From assembly GCA_027012915.1 (NCBI GenBank), contig JALUYN010000586.1:1-7434 (forward strand): a stretch of DNA of 7,434 nucleotides, written 5' to 3'. Position 1 is the first letter of the stretch, and each line of letters opens with the position of its first letter. The notes under the pieces are model-generated. The model had not been told where the DNA came from. It did not search any database and saw only the letters and a program-made list of their open reading frames with translations. Positions 1-6,734 of the stretch are shown piece after piece. Source of the stretch: Cellvibrionaceae bacterium. Lineage in GTDB: Bacteria; Pseudomonadota; Gammaproteobacteria; Pseudomonadales; Cellvibrionaceae. A program made the translations under genes and the position numbers.

Positions 1-41
1 CGGCGAGCACGGCGCAAACGAGATTGTTTTTTATCGCTCAT
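1..41 (-). CDS. rplR: 50S ribosomal protein L18, N-terminus only (cut by window edge)
   Basis: The ATG at 41 opens MSDKKQSRLRRAR, 13 codons and two further bases before the window ends. The basic N-terminus with RLRRAR is the usual start of bacterial L18, the 5S-binding partner of L5, and rplR is the expected gene after rplF in the spc operon. The start is 10 nt after the rplF TAG, with only a weak TAGG sequence upstream. Identification rests on this short match and on gene order. Confidence 0.85.
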   Translation of the reverse strand, partial: MSDKKQSRLRRAR

Positions 42-51
42 GACCTAGGCC

Positions 52-585
52 CTACTTCTTCTTAGCTTCTTTACGACGTACATATTCGTCAGCGTAGCGT
101 ACACCTTTACCTTTATAAGGCTCTGGTGGACGGAATGCGCGGATCTCCGCGGCTACCTGACCCAAGAGCTGCTTATCTGCGCTCTTCAGTACGATATCGG
201 TCTGACTTGGGCTTTCTGCGGTTACGCCTTCTGGAAGGTCATAAACGACAGGATGGGAGAAACCCAGAGTCAGGTCTACAGATTTGCCCGCGGCTTTTGC
301 ACGATAACCAACGCCGTTCAACTGCAGCTTTTTCTCAAAGCCTTTTGAAACGCCAGTAACCATGTTGTTGACCAGAGCACGGGTAGTGCCTGACAACGCG
401 CGAGACTGCTTGGCCCCATCACGTGCAGCGAATTTCAGGAGATTTTCTTCCTGGGTAACTTCAACGCTTTCGTGAATAGTGTGAGCCAATGTACCGTTGC
501 CGCCTTTAACTGCAATCTCCTGACCATTCAGGGTTACAGTTACACCAGCAGGTACTTCAACCGGACTATTTGCAACTCGTGACAT
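52..585 (-). CDS. rplF: 50S ribosomal protein L6
   Basis: L6 binds helix 97 of 23S near the sarcin-ricin loop and the factor-binding site, and supports late 50S assembly. The 177-residue product matches E. coli in length. It starts [17 protein letters not shown] and has two repeated alpha/beta domains, about 1-82 and 83-177. [11 protein letters not shown] (87-97) opens the second, and the C-terminal signature [19 protein letters not shown] spans 154-172. AGGA lies about 8 nt before the ATG, at the end of the 56-nt spacer after rpsH. It ends with TAG, the only TAG among the genes here; the rest use TAA, or TGA where genes overlap. rplR begins 10 nt later. Confidence 0.98.
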   Translation of the reverse strand: MSRVANSPVEVPAGVTVTLNGQEIAVKGGNGTLAHTIHESVEVTQEENLLKFAARDGAKQSRALSGTTRALVNNMVTGVSKGFEKKLQLNGVGYRAKAAGKSVDLTLGFSHPVVYDLPEGVTAESPSQTDIVLKSADKQLLGQVAAEIRAFRPPEPYKGKGVRYADEYVRRKEAKKK

Positions 586-612
586 AACGAATTCCTGTTT
601 AAACTACTTAAT

Positions 613-639
613 ACTGTGTTACTTATTAGCTACAACAGT
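613..639 (-). repeat. Imperfect hairpin in the rpsH-rplF spacer
   Basis: ACTGT-T-GT and AC-ACAGT can pair (seven pairs with one bulged base) around an AU-rich 12-nt loop, just after the rpsH stop. No T-run follows, so it is not a terminator. Weak and possibly chance. Confidence 0.25.
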
Positions 640-641
640 GA

Positions 642-1034
642 TTAGAAAACGGTGCACAGAACCTCACCACCAACGCCTTGAGCGCGTGCGGCACGGTCAG
701 TCATAACACCTTTACTGGTGGATACGATAGCGACACCCAGGCCACCACGTACGGTAGGCAGTTCTGCCTTACCAGCATAGCTACGCAAGCCTGGACGGCT
801 TACACGGTCAAGCTCAACGATAACGGGCTTGCCCTCAAAGTACTTCAACTCAATGTTCAGCTGTGGCTGAGCATCTTCGCTTACTGCAAAGTCGGCAACA
901 TAACCTTCTTCTTGCAGTACACGTGCAACGTTAACTTTCAGCTTGGAAGAAGGCATGGACACGGATGCTTTGCCTACTTGCTGAGCGTTACGGATGCGAG
1001 TCAGCATATCTGACAACGGATCTTGCATACTCAT
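642..1034 (-). CDS. rpsH: 30S ribosomal protein S8
   Basis: S8 is a primary binder of the 16S central domain (helix 21) and, in E. coli, the translational repressor of the spc operon. The 130-residue product has the E. coli length. It starts [18 protein letters not shown], with [20 protein letters not shown] (27-46) and [10 protein letters not shown] (77-86). The C-terminal RNA-binding signature [20 protein letters not shown] spans 105-124. TTAGGAGC precedes the ATG with good spacing. It keeps the standard RNA-binding residues, so autogenous control remains possible, although I do not recognise its usual target structure near rplE. The stop is TAA, with a 56-nt AT-rich spacer before rplF. Confidence 0.98.
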   Translation of the reverse strand: MSMQDPLSDMLTRIRNAQQVGKASVSMPSSKLKVNVARVLQEEGYVADFAVSEDAQPQLNIELKYFEGKPVIVELDRVSRPGLRSYAGKAELPTVRGGLGVAIVSTSKGVMTDRAARAQGVGGEVLCTVF

Positions 1035-1060
1035 AGTGTTTTGCTCCTAAATTCAGCCAA

Positions 1061-1366
1061 TTACCAGCTGGCTTTAACCAGACCAGGTACATCACCACGC
1101 ATAGCCGCTTCACGCAGCTTGTTACGGCACAGGCCGAACTTGCGATATACAGCGTGTGGACGACCAGTGATACGACAGCGACGCTGCTGACGAGCAGGAC
1201 TGGCGTTACGAGGCAGTTGCTGCAATTTAACCTGCGCTTCCCATACTTCTTCCTCAGAAGAAGAAGGATTGGAGATAATTGCCTTCAGAGCAGCACGCTT
1301 TTCAGCGAACTTTGCAACAGTGCGAGCACGCTTAGCTTCACGTGCAATCATAGATTTCTTAGCCAT
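1061..1366 (-). CDS. rpsN: 30S ribosomal protein S14 (zinc-free type)
   Basis: S14 is a late-assembling head protein needed for S3 and S10 placement. I use the ATG at 1366, giving [20 protein letters not shown] and 101 residues, the E. coli length. The open frame continues upstream into rplE, but that extension has no family match. [19 protein letters not shown] (63-81) is the signature. The two CxxC pairs of the short zinc-binding form are absent; only single cysteines at 64 and 80 remain, so this is the long, zinc-independent type that does not respond to zinc-starvation swapping. The leader AAGGGTAGGGA lies between the rplE stop and the ATG, and the TAA stop is 26 nt before rpsH. Confidence 0.97.
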   Translation of the reverse strand: MAKKSMIAREAKRARTVAKFAEKRAALKAIISNPSSSEEEVWEAQVKLQQLPRNASPARQQRRCRITGRPHAVYRKFGLCRNKLREAAMRGDVPGLVKASW

Positions 1367-1377
1367 GATCCCTACCC

Positions 1378-1917
1378 TTAGCCTTTGAACGGAAAGTTGA
1401 ATGCTTTCAACAAGGCACGACCTTCGTCGTCGTTGCGAGCAGTGGTAGTGATACAAATATCCAGACCACGCAACTTGTCGATTTTATCGTACTCAATCTC
1501 AGGGAAAATGATTTGCTCATTTACGCCCATAGAAAAGTTACCACGCCCATCGAACTGCTTAGGGCTGATACCGCGGAAGTCGCGGATACGAGGAATCGCG
1601 ATGGACACCAAACGCTCCAGGAACTCGTACATGCGCTCAGAGCGCAGAGTTACCTTACAGCCAATGGGCCAACCTTCGCGAACTTTAAAGCCTGCGATAG
1701 ACTTACGAGCCTTAGTTACTACAACCTTCTGGCCGCTGATCTTTTCCAGATCGGCTACCGCATTCTCTAAAACTTTTTTATCGCCCAGTGCTTCACCAAC
1801 ACCCATATTAATGGTGATTTTGGTGATACGTGGGACTTCCATAACGTTCGCCAGGCCCAGCTCTTCTTTCAGCTTGCCTGCGATTTCGCTTTGGTAAAGT
1901 TCTTTAAACTTAGCCAT
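1378..1917 (-). CDS. rplE: 50S ribosomal protein L5
   Basis: L5 binds 5S rRNA with L18 and L25 in the central protuberance and contacts P-site tRNA and S13. The 179-residue product has the exact E. coli length. It starts [21 protein letters not shown]; the signature [27 protein letters not shown] is at 60-86 and includes the P-site loop. The C-terminal half holds [20 protein letters not shown] (112-131) and ends KAFNFPFKG. The SD is poor, and the upstream inverted repeat could mask the start. A second small hairpin falls in the first codons. The TAA stop is 11 nt before rpsN. Confidence 0.98.
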   Translation of the reverse strand: MAKFKELYQSEIAGKLKEELGLANVMEVPRITKITINMGVGEALGDKKVLENAVADLEKISGQKVVVTKARKSIAGFKVREGWPIGCKVTLRSERMYEFLERLVSIAIPRIRDFRGISPKQFDGRGNFSMGVNEQIIFPEIEYDKIDKLRGLDICITTTARNDDEGRALLKAFNFPFKG

Positions 1918-1919
1918 GT

Positions 1920-1961
1920 TTAATTACCGTCTGCTTACTACCGTTAACACTGCGTAATTAA
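1920..1961 (-). promoter_or_regulatory. Inverted repeat covering the rplE translation start region
   Basis: TTAATTAC (1961 to 1954) and GTAATTAA (1927 to 1920) are perfect eight-base inverted repeats with a 26-nt loop. The 3' arm ends 2 nt before the rplE ATG, and no strong SD is seen outside it. The spacer also repeats ACGGTA-TAA twice. Known: in E. coli S8 represses the spc operon at the rplE start. I could not find the S8-binding core here, so any regulatory role is inference. Confidence 0.45.
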
Positions 1962-1980
1962 CCAACTTTGAGTCAGTCGA

Positions 1981-2298
1981 TTACGCGTCAACGGCTTCGC
2001 CGTTGGATTTAAAAACACGCACCTTGGTGCCGTCTTCCAGAATCTTGAAGCCAACTCGATCAGCTTTGCCAGTTGCATTGTTAAAAATAGCAACATTGGA
2101 AACCTGAATCGGCGCTTCTTTCTCTACGATTCCGCCAGCCACACCCAGTTGCGGGTTTGGTTTTTGGTGTTTCTTGACCATGTGAACACCGGACACAATC
2201 AAGCGATCGTCAGCCAGCACGGAAACAACCTTACCACGCTTACCTTTATCGCGACCCGCGATCACAACCACTTCGTCATTACGTTTGATCTTACGCAT
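1981..2298 (-). CDS. rplX: 50S ribosomal protein L24
   Basis: L24 is an assembly initiator of the 50S subunit that binds 23S domain I. The 105-residue product (104 in E. coli) starts [28 protein letters not shown]; residues 5-31 form the KOW motif with the invariant glycine in [24 protein letters not shown] (55-73) is the second conserved block. The leader contains several purine-rich SD-like runs (see 2310-2328), with the closest to the ATG being AGAGGACAGGG. The TAA stop is followed by the 63-nt spacer before rplE, the longest between two genes both inside the window. Because L24 also touches helices 19/20 of 23S, it is an alternative ligand for the 23S-like element upstream of rplC. Confidence 0.97.
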   Translation of the reverse strand: MRKIKRNDEVVVIAGRDKGKRGKVVSVLADDRLIVSGVHMVKKHQKPNPQLGVAGGIVEKEAPIQVSNVAIFNNATGKADRVGFKILEDGTKVRVFKSNGEAVDA

Positions 2299-2309
2299 AA
2301 CCCTGTCCT

Positions 2310-2328
2310 CTAACCTCTTCTAACTCTT
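2310..2328 (-). repeat. Short direct repeat in the rplX leader
   Basis: On the transcript AAGAGTTAG is followed directly by AAGAGGTTAG and then AGGACAGGG. The purine runs look like tandem SD-like sequences 11 to 30 nt before the rplX ATG. Function unknown; may be chance. Confidence 0.35.
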
Positions 2329-2340
2329 GAAATGCCTGAC

Positions 2341-2709
2341 TTACAGTACTTCAGGTGCCAGAGAGATAATCTTCATAAACTTTTCGCCACGCAGCTCACG
2401 AGTTACAGGGCCAAAAATACGAGTACCTACAGGAGCATCCTGTTGGTTCAACAATACTGCCGCATTGTCATCGAACTTGATCAAGGAACCGTCCTGGCGA
2501 CGCACACCTTTTTTGGTGCGTACCACAACAGCCTTCATCACTTGGCCTTTTTTAACTTTACCGCGGGGGATGGCTTCCTTAACAGTCACCTTGATAATGT
2601 CACCCACGCCTGCATAGCGACGATGGGATCCACCGAGCACTTTGATGCACATAACGCGACGGGCACCACTGTTGTCTGCCACATCCAAGTATGATTGCGT
2701 TTGAATCAT
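2341..2709 (-). CDS. rplN: 50S ribosomal protein L14
   Basis: L14 lies on the subunit interface of the 50S, makes intersubunit bridges with 16S rRNA, and is the target of the silencing factor RsfS. The 122-residue product (123 in E. coli) starts [27 protein letters not shown]. The signature region [31 protein letters not shown] spans 36-66. T96-R97 match E. coli T97-R98 of the RsfS-contact area; [24 protein letters not shown] ends the protein as in the family. GGAG is about 9 nt upstream of the ATG. In E. coli rplN opens the spc operon behind its own promoter. Here only 34 nt separate it from rpsQ and I see no convincing promoter, so it is probably co-transcribed with the S10 genes. Confidence 0.98.
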   Translation of the reverse strand: MIQTQSYLDVADNSGARRVMCIKVLGGSHRRYAGVGDIIKVTVKEAIPRGKVKKGQVMKAVVVRTKKGVRRQDGSLIKFDDNAAVLLNQQDAPVGTRIFGPVTRELRGEKFMKIISLAPEVL

Positions 2710-2736
2710 CGTCCGTCTCCGAAACTCTTAGTACGC

Positions 2737-2754
2737 CCGAGAATTAAATCTCGG
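2737..2754 (-). repeat. Inverted repeat around the rpsQ stop codon
   Basis: CCGAGA and TCTCGG form a perfect six-pair stem with a six-base loop holding the rpsQ TAA stop. It sits exactly where the S10 and spc operons are separate in E. coli. No T-run follows on the transcript, so it is not a standard intrinsic terminator. It may be a processing or stability hairpin, or chance. Confidence 0.45.
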
Positions 2755-3004
2755 CAGCGCGCTCTTCAATTTTTACCAAAGCCCAAGATTTTTGCTTGGA
2801 GAGAGGGCGCGACTCTTGAATAGTCACAACATCACCAGCTTTACACTCATTATTTTCATCATGAGCTTTCAACTTGGAAGACTTAGTAGTGTATTTCCCA
2901 TAGATTGGGTGCTTAACACGGCGCTCAATCAGGACAGTGATGGTTTTATCCATCTTGTCACTAACGACAGTACCGGTCAGCTGACGCAATTTTTCCTGTG
3001 CCAT
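2744..3004 (-). CDS. rpsQ: 30S ribosomal protein S17
   Basis: S17 is a primary 16S-binding protein in the body of the 30S subunit, with an OB fold. The 86-residue product (84 in E. coli) starts [29 protein letters not shown]. The family signature [18 protein letters not shown] is at 57-74. The ATG follows the rpmC stop by only 2 nt, and its SD would be the AAGG/AGG bases inside the last rpmC codons (Lys-Ala-Gly). In E. coli this is the last gene of the S10 operon. Here rplN starts 34 nt later. The TAA stop lies in the loop of a small hairpin at 2737-2754. Confidence 0.97.
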   Translation of the reverse strand: MAQEKLRQLTGTVVSDKMDKTITVLIERRVKHPIYGKYTTKSSKLKAHDENNECKAGDVVTIQESRPLSKQKSWALVKIEERAAEI

Positions 3005-3006
3005 CG

Positions 3007-3198
3007 TTAGTTACCTGCCTTTTCATTCAGCACTGATTTAATACGAGCAATATCGCGACGAGTCTGCTTCAGCAAATGCGTCTGATTCAGCTGACCAGTA
3101 GAAGCTTGCATACGCAGCTTGAACTGGCTCTCCAGCTGAGACAACAACTCTGCATTCAGTTCTTCAACAGATTTTTCGCGGAGTTCTTGAGCTTTCAT
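3007..3198 (-). CDS. rpmC: 50S ribosomal protein L29
   Basis: L29 is a small two-helix protein near the tunnel exit, next to L23, where it contributes to the docking site for trigger factor and the signal recognition particle. From the ATG at 3198 the product is 63 residues, [19 protein letters not shown] through LNEKAGN, the same length as E. coli L29 and very similar to it. The [12 protein letters not shown] motif (46-57) is the family signature region. An in-frame GTG directly before this ATG could add one Met, but the ATG gives the family N-terminus. The ATG overlaps the rplP TGA by one base and no strong SD is visible; coupling to rplP is likely. The TAA stop is only 2 nt before the rpsQ start. 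Confidence 0.96.
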   Translation of the reverse strand: MKAQELREKSVEELNAELLSQLESQFKLRMQASTGQLNQTHLLKQTRRDIARIKSVLNEKAGN

Positions 3199-3611
3199 CA
3201 CATCACCGAACGTTTCACGAAAGTTGTACTTACAGGTAATTTGGCAGCTGCCAGTGAGAATGCCTCACGGGCCAGCTCTTCAGAAACACCTTCCATTTCA
3301 TAAAGAACCTTGCCAGGCTGAATCTGGGCAACCCAGTATTCAACATTACCCTTACCTTTACCCTGACGAACTTCCAAAGGCTTGCTGGTAATTGGCTTGT
3401 CGGGGAACACACGGATCCAGATCTTACCGCCACGTTTAACGTGACGAGTCATGGCGCGACGTGCGGCCTCGATTTGACGGGCTGTGATACGACCACGGCC
3501 AGTTGCTTTCAAACCAAATTCGCCAAAGCTAACCTTGGAGCCACGATGGGCCAGACCGCGATTGCGACCTTTTTGTTGCTTGCGAAATTTTGTACGCTTC
3601 GGTTGCAGCAT
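3198..3611 (-). CDS. rplP: 50S ribosomal protein L16
   Basis: L16 is a late-assembling protein that positions A-site tRNA between the central protuberance and the L7/L12 stalk base. The 137-residue product starts [21 protein letters not shown]. It carries [37 protein letters not shown] (39-75) and [12 protein letters not shown] (84-95). R82 corresponds to E. coli R81, which is hydroxylated by the oxygenase RoxA (YcfD), so the modification site is kept. One residue is added near positions 22-26 compared with E. coli. AAGGGG overlaps the rpsC stop codon and lies 8 nt before the ATG. The TGA stop shares one base with the rpmC ATG (TGATG), so termination and restart are likely linked. Confidence 0.98.
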   Translation of the reverse strand: MLQPKRTKFRKQQKGRNRGLAHRGSKVSFGEFGLKATGRGRITARQIEAARRAMTRHVKRGGKIWIRVFPDKPITSKPLEVRQGKGKGNVEYWVAQIQPGKVLYEMEGVSEELAREAFSLAAAKLPVSTTFVKRSVM

Positions 3612-3623
3612 CTTAACTACCCC

Positions 3624-4301
3624 TTACTTCGCGCTTTTCTTTTTCTTGGGCTTTTCTTCAACAGCAGTTTCGCCGCCAATTACTTCACCTTTGAAAATCC
3701 AAACTTTAACACCAATGATACCGTAGGTAGTTGATGCCTCAGCAGTGGCGTAATCGATGTCTGCACGCAGAGTATGCAATGGCACACGGCCTTCACGATA
3801 CCACTCGGTGCGGGCAATCTCTGCACCACCCAAACGTCCACTCACCTGAATTTTGATACCTTCAGCACCCTGACGCATAGCGTTTTGAACAGCACGCTTC
3901 ATAGCGCGACGAAACATCACACGACGTTCCAGCTGCTGTGCAACGCTCTGAGCTACCAGAGATGCATCCAGATCAGGCTTGCGAATTTCTTCAATGTTGA
4001 TATGAACAGGCACGCCCATTTGCTTGCTGATAGCAGCACGCAACTTCTCAACATCTTCACCTTTCTTGCCAATCACGATACCGGGACGAGCTGTATGGAT
4101 AGTGACGCGAGCAGTGTTAGCTGGACGCTCAATCTCAATACGGCTCACGGAAGCGTGAGACAATTCTTTCTCAATGTACTCACGTACTTTCAGATCGGTG
4201 TAGAGTTTATCGGCGTATAGATCGCTACCGGCATACCAAGTAGAGGTGTGCTTTTTAACGATGCCGAGACGTATACCTGTCGGATGTACTTTCTGACCCA
4301 T
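3624..4301 (-). CDS. rpsC: 30S ribosomal protein S3
   Basis: S3 is a head protein at the mRNA entry channel; with S4 and S5 it gives the ribosome its mRNA helicase activity. The 225-residue product (233 in E. coli) starts [15 protein letters not shown] type 2 KH domain covers about residues 38-107, with the GKKG loop at 78-81. R131, R132 and K135 in [13 protein letters not shown] match the E. coli helicase residues at the same numbers. The C-terminal domain contains [33 protein letters not shown] (153-185). The tail is lysine-rich ([11 protein letters not shown]) and slightly shorter than in E. coli. The SD is weak: AAGAGA next to the rplV stop codon, so initiation may rely on coupling. Confidence 0.98.
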   Translation of the reverse strand: MGQKVHPTGIRLGIVKKHTSTWYAGSDLYADKLYTDLKVREYIEKELSHASVSRIEIERPANTARVTIHTARPGIVIGKKGEDVEKLRAAISKQMGVPVHINIEEIRKPDLDASLVAQSVAQQLERRVMFRRAMKRAVQNAMRQGAEGIKIQVSGRLGGAEIARTEWYREGRVPLHTLRADIDYATAEASTTYGIIGVKVWIFKGEVIGGETAVEEKPKKKKSAK

Positions 4302-4313
4302 AGTCTCTATCTC

Positions 4314-4646
4314 TTACTGATCGGCTACTTTAACGGTGATGTGACAAGTGCGCTTAAGGATGCGATCTGCACGCCCCTTTGCACGAGGTCTGATACGCTT
4401 CATAGTCAGACCTTCATCCACAAAAATTGTGGATACTTTTAACTCATCTACATCAGCACCTTCGTTGTGCTCGGCGTTTGCGATTGCAGACTCCAGCACC
4501 TTCTTAACAATCGCTGCGCCTTTCTTCGGGCTGAAAGTCAGGATATCCAGAGCTTCTTCAACGTGCTTACCACGGATCTGATCCGCTACCAGACGCGCCT
4601 TTTGCGCCGACAGTTGAGCACCGCTTAATTTTGCTGCTACTTCCAT
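4314..4646 (-). CDS. rplV: 50S ribosomal protein L22
   Basis: L22 contacts all six 23S domains and sends a beta-hairpin down the exit tunnel beside L4. I use the ATG at 4646, giving [27 protein letters not shown] and 110 residues, identical in length to E. coli L22. The reading frame stays open further upstream, but that extension lies inside rpsS and matches no family sequence. AAGAGG is 7 nt before this ATG, 10 nt after the rpsS stop. The tunnel hairpin is about residues 80-100 ([21 protein letters not shown]). M82-K83-R84, the residues deleted in a classical E. coli erythromycin-resistance mutant, are present, so the tunnel is wild type. The TAA stop is followed 12 nt later by rpsC. Confidence 0.97.
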   Translation of the reverse strand: MEVAAKLSGAQLSAQKARLVADQIRGKHVEEALDILTFSPKKGAAIVKKVLESAIANAEHNEGADVDELKVSTIFVDEGLTMKRIRPRAKGRADRILKRTCHITVKVADQ

Positions 4647-4656
4647 CGTAAACCTC

Positions 4657-4932
4657 TTAGCGCTTCGCTTTCTTGTCTGCAATGTGACCGCGATAGGTGC
4701 GGGTCGCTGCAAACTCACCCAATTTATGTCCAACCATCTCTTCATTAACCAAGACAGGAACATGCTGGCGACCGTTGTGCACAGCAATGGTCAGACCGAC
4801 CATCTCAGGCATAATCATGGAACGACGCGACCAGGTTTTAATTGGACGACGGTCATTCGCTTCGATCGCTGCTTCAACCTTCTTGATCAGGTGAAGATCG
4901 ATGAAAGGACCTTTCTTCAGTGAACGTGGCAC
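4657..4932 (-). CDS. rpsS: 30S ribosomal protein S19 (GTG start)
   Basis: S19 lies in the head of the 30S subunit beside S13, near the A and P sites and intersubunit bridge B1. The product is 91 residues, the family norm. [10 protein letters not shown] opens the protein, and the signature [24 protein letters not shown] covers about residues 52-75, followed by TRTYRGH. The start codon is GTG (the plus-strand triplet at 4930-4932 is CAC), the only non-ATG start I assign in this window. No in-frame ATG could replace it without losing the conserved N-terminus. AAGAGG upstream supports it. The TAA stop is 10 nt before rplV. GTG may modestly tune S19 output relative to its neighbours; this is inference. 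Confidence 0.97.
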   Translation of the reverse strand: MPRSLKKGPFIDLHLIKKVEAAIEANDRRPIKTWSRRSMIMPEMVGLTIAVHNGRQHVPVLVNEEMVGHKLGEFAATRTYRGHIADKKAKR

Positions 4933-4940
4933 TGTACTTT

Positions 4941-4946
4941 CCTCTT
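4941..4946 (-). promoter_or_regulatory. Ribosome binding site that fixes the rpsS GTG start
   Basis: AAGAGG lies 8 nt upstream of the GTG codon at 4932. This supports GTG as the real initiator, since the protein from there begins PRSLKKGPF exactly as the S19 family does. Confidence 0.7.
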
Positions 4947-4967
4947 CAGCTAGTGTTTACCAGTCGC

Positions 4968-5795
4968 TTACTTCTTACCGCGACGGCGTACAATCATGTT
5001 ATCGGTGCGCTTGTTCTTGCGCGTCTTATAACCCTTAGTTGGCGTACCCCAAGGTGATACTGGATGACGGCCACCAGAGGTACGACCTTCACCACCACCG
5101 TGCGGGTGATCAACAGGGTTCATAGCAACGCCTCGAACAGTTGGGCGCACACCGCGCCAACGTGAAGCACCAGCTTTACCCAGTGAACGCAGAGAGTGCT
5201 CACTATTGGACACTTCGCCCAAGGTTGCACGACATTCACTCAGGACTTTACGCATTTCACCACTGCGCAAGCGCAGAGTTGCGTATTGACCATCACGGGC
5301 AACTAGCTGTGCGGAAGTACCGGCTGAGCGTGCAATTTGAGCACCTTTACCTGGCTTCAATTCAACACAGTGAATCACGCTACCTACAGGGATATTTCTG
5401 ATAGGCAGGGTATTACCCACTTTGATCGGAGCTGCTTCACCATTTTCAATGGTGTCACCAGCGCTCACGCCTTTCGGCGCAATGATGTAACGACGCTCAC
5501 CATCCAGATAGCAAACCAACGCGATGTTGGCACTGCGGTTTGGATCGTATTCCAGACGCTCAACCTTTGCAGGGATACCGTCTTTGTTGCGGCGAAAATC
5601 AATCACTCGGTAGTGCTGCTTGTGACCACCACCCACGTGACGGGTAGTAATACGGCCATTGTTGTTACGACCACCGGACTTTTTCTTCTTCTCAAGAAGA
5701 GGGGCATAAGGAGCACCCTTATGCAGATCCGGGTTTACAACGCTAACAACAAAGCGACGACCGGGAGATGTTGGTTTACGTTTTACAATTGGCAT
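4968..5795 (-). CDS. rplB: 50S ribosomal protein L2
   Basis: L2 is one of the most conserved 50S proteins. It is needed for subunit association and supports the peptidyl-transferase region and tRNA binding. The 275-residue product fits the family (273 in E. coli). The N-terminal extension [15 protein letters not shown] leads into an OB-like RNA-binding domain with [18 protein letters not shown] (42-59) and [10 protein letters not shown] (62-71), then an SH3-like domain. The C-terminal signature [20 protein letters not shown] spans residues 225-244. H230 is the equivalent of E. coli H229, the histidine long implicated at the active centre. The basic tail [19 protein letters not shown] is intact. 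TAAGGAG precedes the ATG and overlaps the rplW stop codon. A 35-nt spacer separates it from rpsS. Confidence 0.98.
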   Translation of the reverse strand: MPIVKRKPTSPGRRFVVSVVNPDLHKGAPYAPLLEKKKKSGGRNNNGRITTRHVGGGHKQHYRVIDFRRNKDGIPAKVERLEYDPNRSANIALVCYLDGERRYIIAPKGVSAGDTIENGEAAPIKVGNTLPIRNIPVGSVIHCVELKPGKGAQIARSAGTSAQLVARDGQYATLRLRSGEMRKVLSECRATLGEVSNSEHSLRSLGKAGASRWRGVRPTVRGVAMNPVDHPHGGGEGRTSGGRHPVSPWGTPTKGYKTRKNKRTDNMIVRRRGKK

Positions 5796-5808
5796 CGCAA
5801 CTATCTCC

Positions 5809-6105
5809 TTATTCCGCTACTGCAAAGTCAATTTCTTGACCAGCAGACAAACGTACGTAAGCTTTTTTCCAATCGCTGCGCTTACCCAATCCATGACGGG
5901 TACGCTTGGTCTTGCCTTTAACATTCAAAGTGCGAACATCTTCCACCTTAACGTCAAACAGCTTTTCAACCGCAGCTTTAATTTCCTGCTTTTCTGCATT
6001 TGGCAGAACTTTGAAAACAACCTGATTGGCCGCATCGCCAACAACAGCTGCTTTCTCAGAGATCACAGGACCTAACAACACTTTATACAGGCGTTCTTGG
6101 CTCAT
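5809..6105 (-). CDS. rplW: 50S ribosomal protein L23
   Basis: L23 sits at the rim of the exit tunnel on 23S domain III and docks trigger factor and the signal recognition particle. The 98-residue product is of normal length (100 in E. coli). It opens [20 protein letters not shown]17 matches E. coli E18, the key chaperone-contact residue. [25 protein letters not shown] (41-65) and the extended basic hairpin [19 protein letters not shown] (66-84) are the RNA-binding part. The ATG overlaps the rplD TGA by 4 nt. The TAA stop is itself part of the TAAGGAG sequence that precedes rplB, 13 nt upstream of its start. The start is clear because GAGGAG lies 8 nt upstream and the next residues match the family. 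Confidence 0.97.
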   Translation of the reverse strand: MSQERLYKVLLGPVISEKAAVVGDAANQVVFKVLPNAEKQEIKAAVEKLFDVKVEDVRTLNVKGKTKRTRHGLGKRSDWKKAYVRLSAGQEIDFAVAE

Positions 6106-6716
6106 CCCAGAATCTCCTCAAACTTCTTCAGCGCAGAAACGGTCACAACAACCTTTTCAGGGCGAATCAAGCTAACAGGATCAACACCTTGTACATCGCG
6201 CACATCTACTTTATGCAGATTGCGAGACGCCAGGTACAGATTCTCACTCACCTCATCAGAAACGATCAGTACGTCGTTCAGATCAAACTGAGCCAGCTTG
6301 GACAGCAGAGTTTTAGTTTTTGGAGCCTCCAAATCGAAAGACTCAACAACAACCAAACGCTCCTGACGATTCAGCTCTGACAAAATGCAGCGCAATGCAG
6401 CGCGATACATTTTCTTATTCAGCTTCTGCTCGTGATTGCGTGGTTTAGCAGCAAAAGTAACACCACCGGTACGCCAGATAGGGCTACGAATGGTACCCGC
6501 ACGAGCGCGACCAGTGCCCTTTTGACGCCACGGCTTCTTGCCACCGCCAGAGACTTCAGAACGAGTCTTCTGAGCCTTGGTACCCTGACGCGCACCAGCC
6601 ATATAGGCCACTACCGCCTGATGAACCAGGTCTTGATTAAACTCTTTACCAAAAGCCACATCAGATACTGCTACAGTACCGTTTGCGCCTTCCGGAGTCG
6701 TAATATTCAAATCCAT
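6102..6716 (-). CDS. rplD: 50S ribosomal protein L4
   Basis: L4 binds 23S domain I and threads a long loop into the nascent-peptide exit tunnel. In E. coli it also represses its own operon. The 204-residue product matches the family (201 in E. coli). The globular N-terminus is followed by the tunnel loop at about residues 42-90, with [12 protein letters not shown] (41-52), [16 protein letters not shown] (57-72) and [11 protein letters not shown] (78-88). K66 corresponds to E. coli K63, a known macrolide-resistance position, and is wild type. The C-terminal domain has [15 protein letters not shown] and [15 protein letters not shown] precedes the ATG, 18 nt after the rplC stop. The TGA stop overlaps the rplW ATG by 4 nt (ATGA), implying coupling. 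The 23S-like element upstream of rplC makes L4 the first candidate for autogenous repressor here; that is inference. Confidence 0.98.
   Translation of the reverse strand: MDLNITTPEGANGTVAVSDVAFGKEFNQDLVHQAVVAYMAGARQGTKAQKTRSEVSGGGKKPWRQKGTGRARAGTIRSPIWRTGGVTFAAKPRNHEQKLNKKMYRAALRCILSELNRQERLVVVESFDLEAPKTKTLLSKLAQFDLNDVLIVSDEVSENLYLASRNLHKVDVRDVQGVDPVSLIRPEKVVVTVSALKKFEEILG
6114..6119 (-). promoter_or_regulatory. rplW ribosome binding site inside the end of rplD
   Basis: GAGGAG, the two Glu codons near the L4 C-terminus (FEEILG), sits 8 nt before the rplW ATG. With the ATGA stop/start overlap it fixes the rplW start and suggests translational coupling of L23 to L4. Confidence 0.65.
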
Positions 6717-6734
6717 CGTCGAAACCCTCAGACC

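Noticed and set aside
1367..1456. Longer rpsN with 30 extra N-terminal residues
   Set aside because: The extension overlaps the end of rplE; the ATG at 1366 gives the standard 101-residue S14.
1385..1897. A 170-codon plus-strand frame opposite rplE
   Set aside because: Lies wholly inside rplE on the other strand and has no domain-like features; a shadow frame.
1893..1980. A classical S8-binding site at the rplE start
   Set aside because: The CUGCAU-type sequence present in early E. coli rplE codons is missing and I could not place the helix 21 core; only generic inverted repeats are visible.
2710..2760. An spc-type promoter between rpsQ and rplN
   Set aside because: TACTAA resembles a -10 box and TTGAAG a -35 box, but they are about 30 nt apart, too far for a normal sigma-70 promoter.
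4647..4787. Longer rplV with 47 extra N-terminal residues
   Set aside because: The extension overlaps rpsS in another frame and matches nothing in L22; the ATG at 4646 has AAGAGG and gives the usual 110 residues.
5337..5921. A 194-codon plus-strand frame opposite rplB and rplW
   Set aside because: Antisense shadow of conserved genes, with no family resemblance and no initiation signal.
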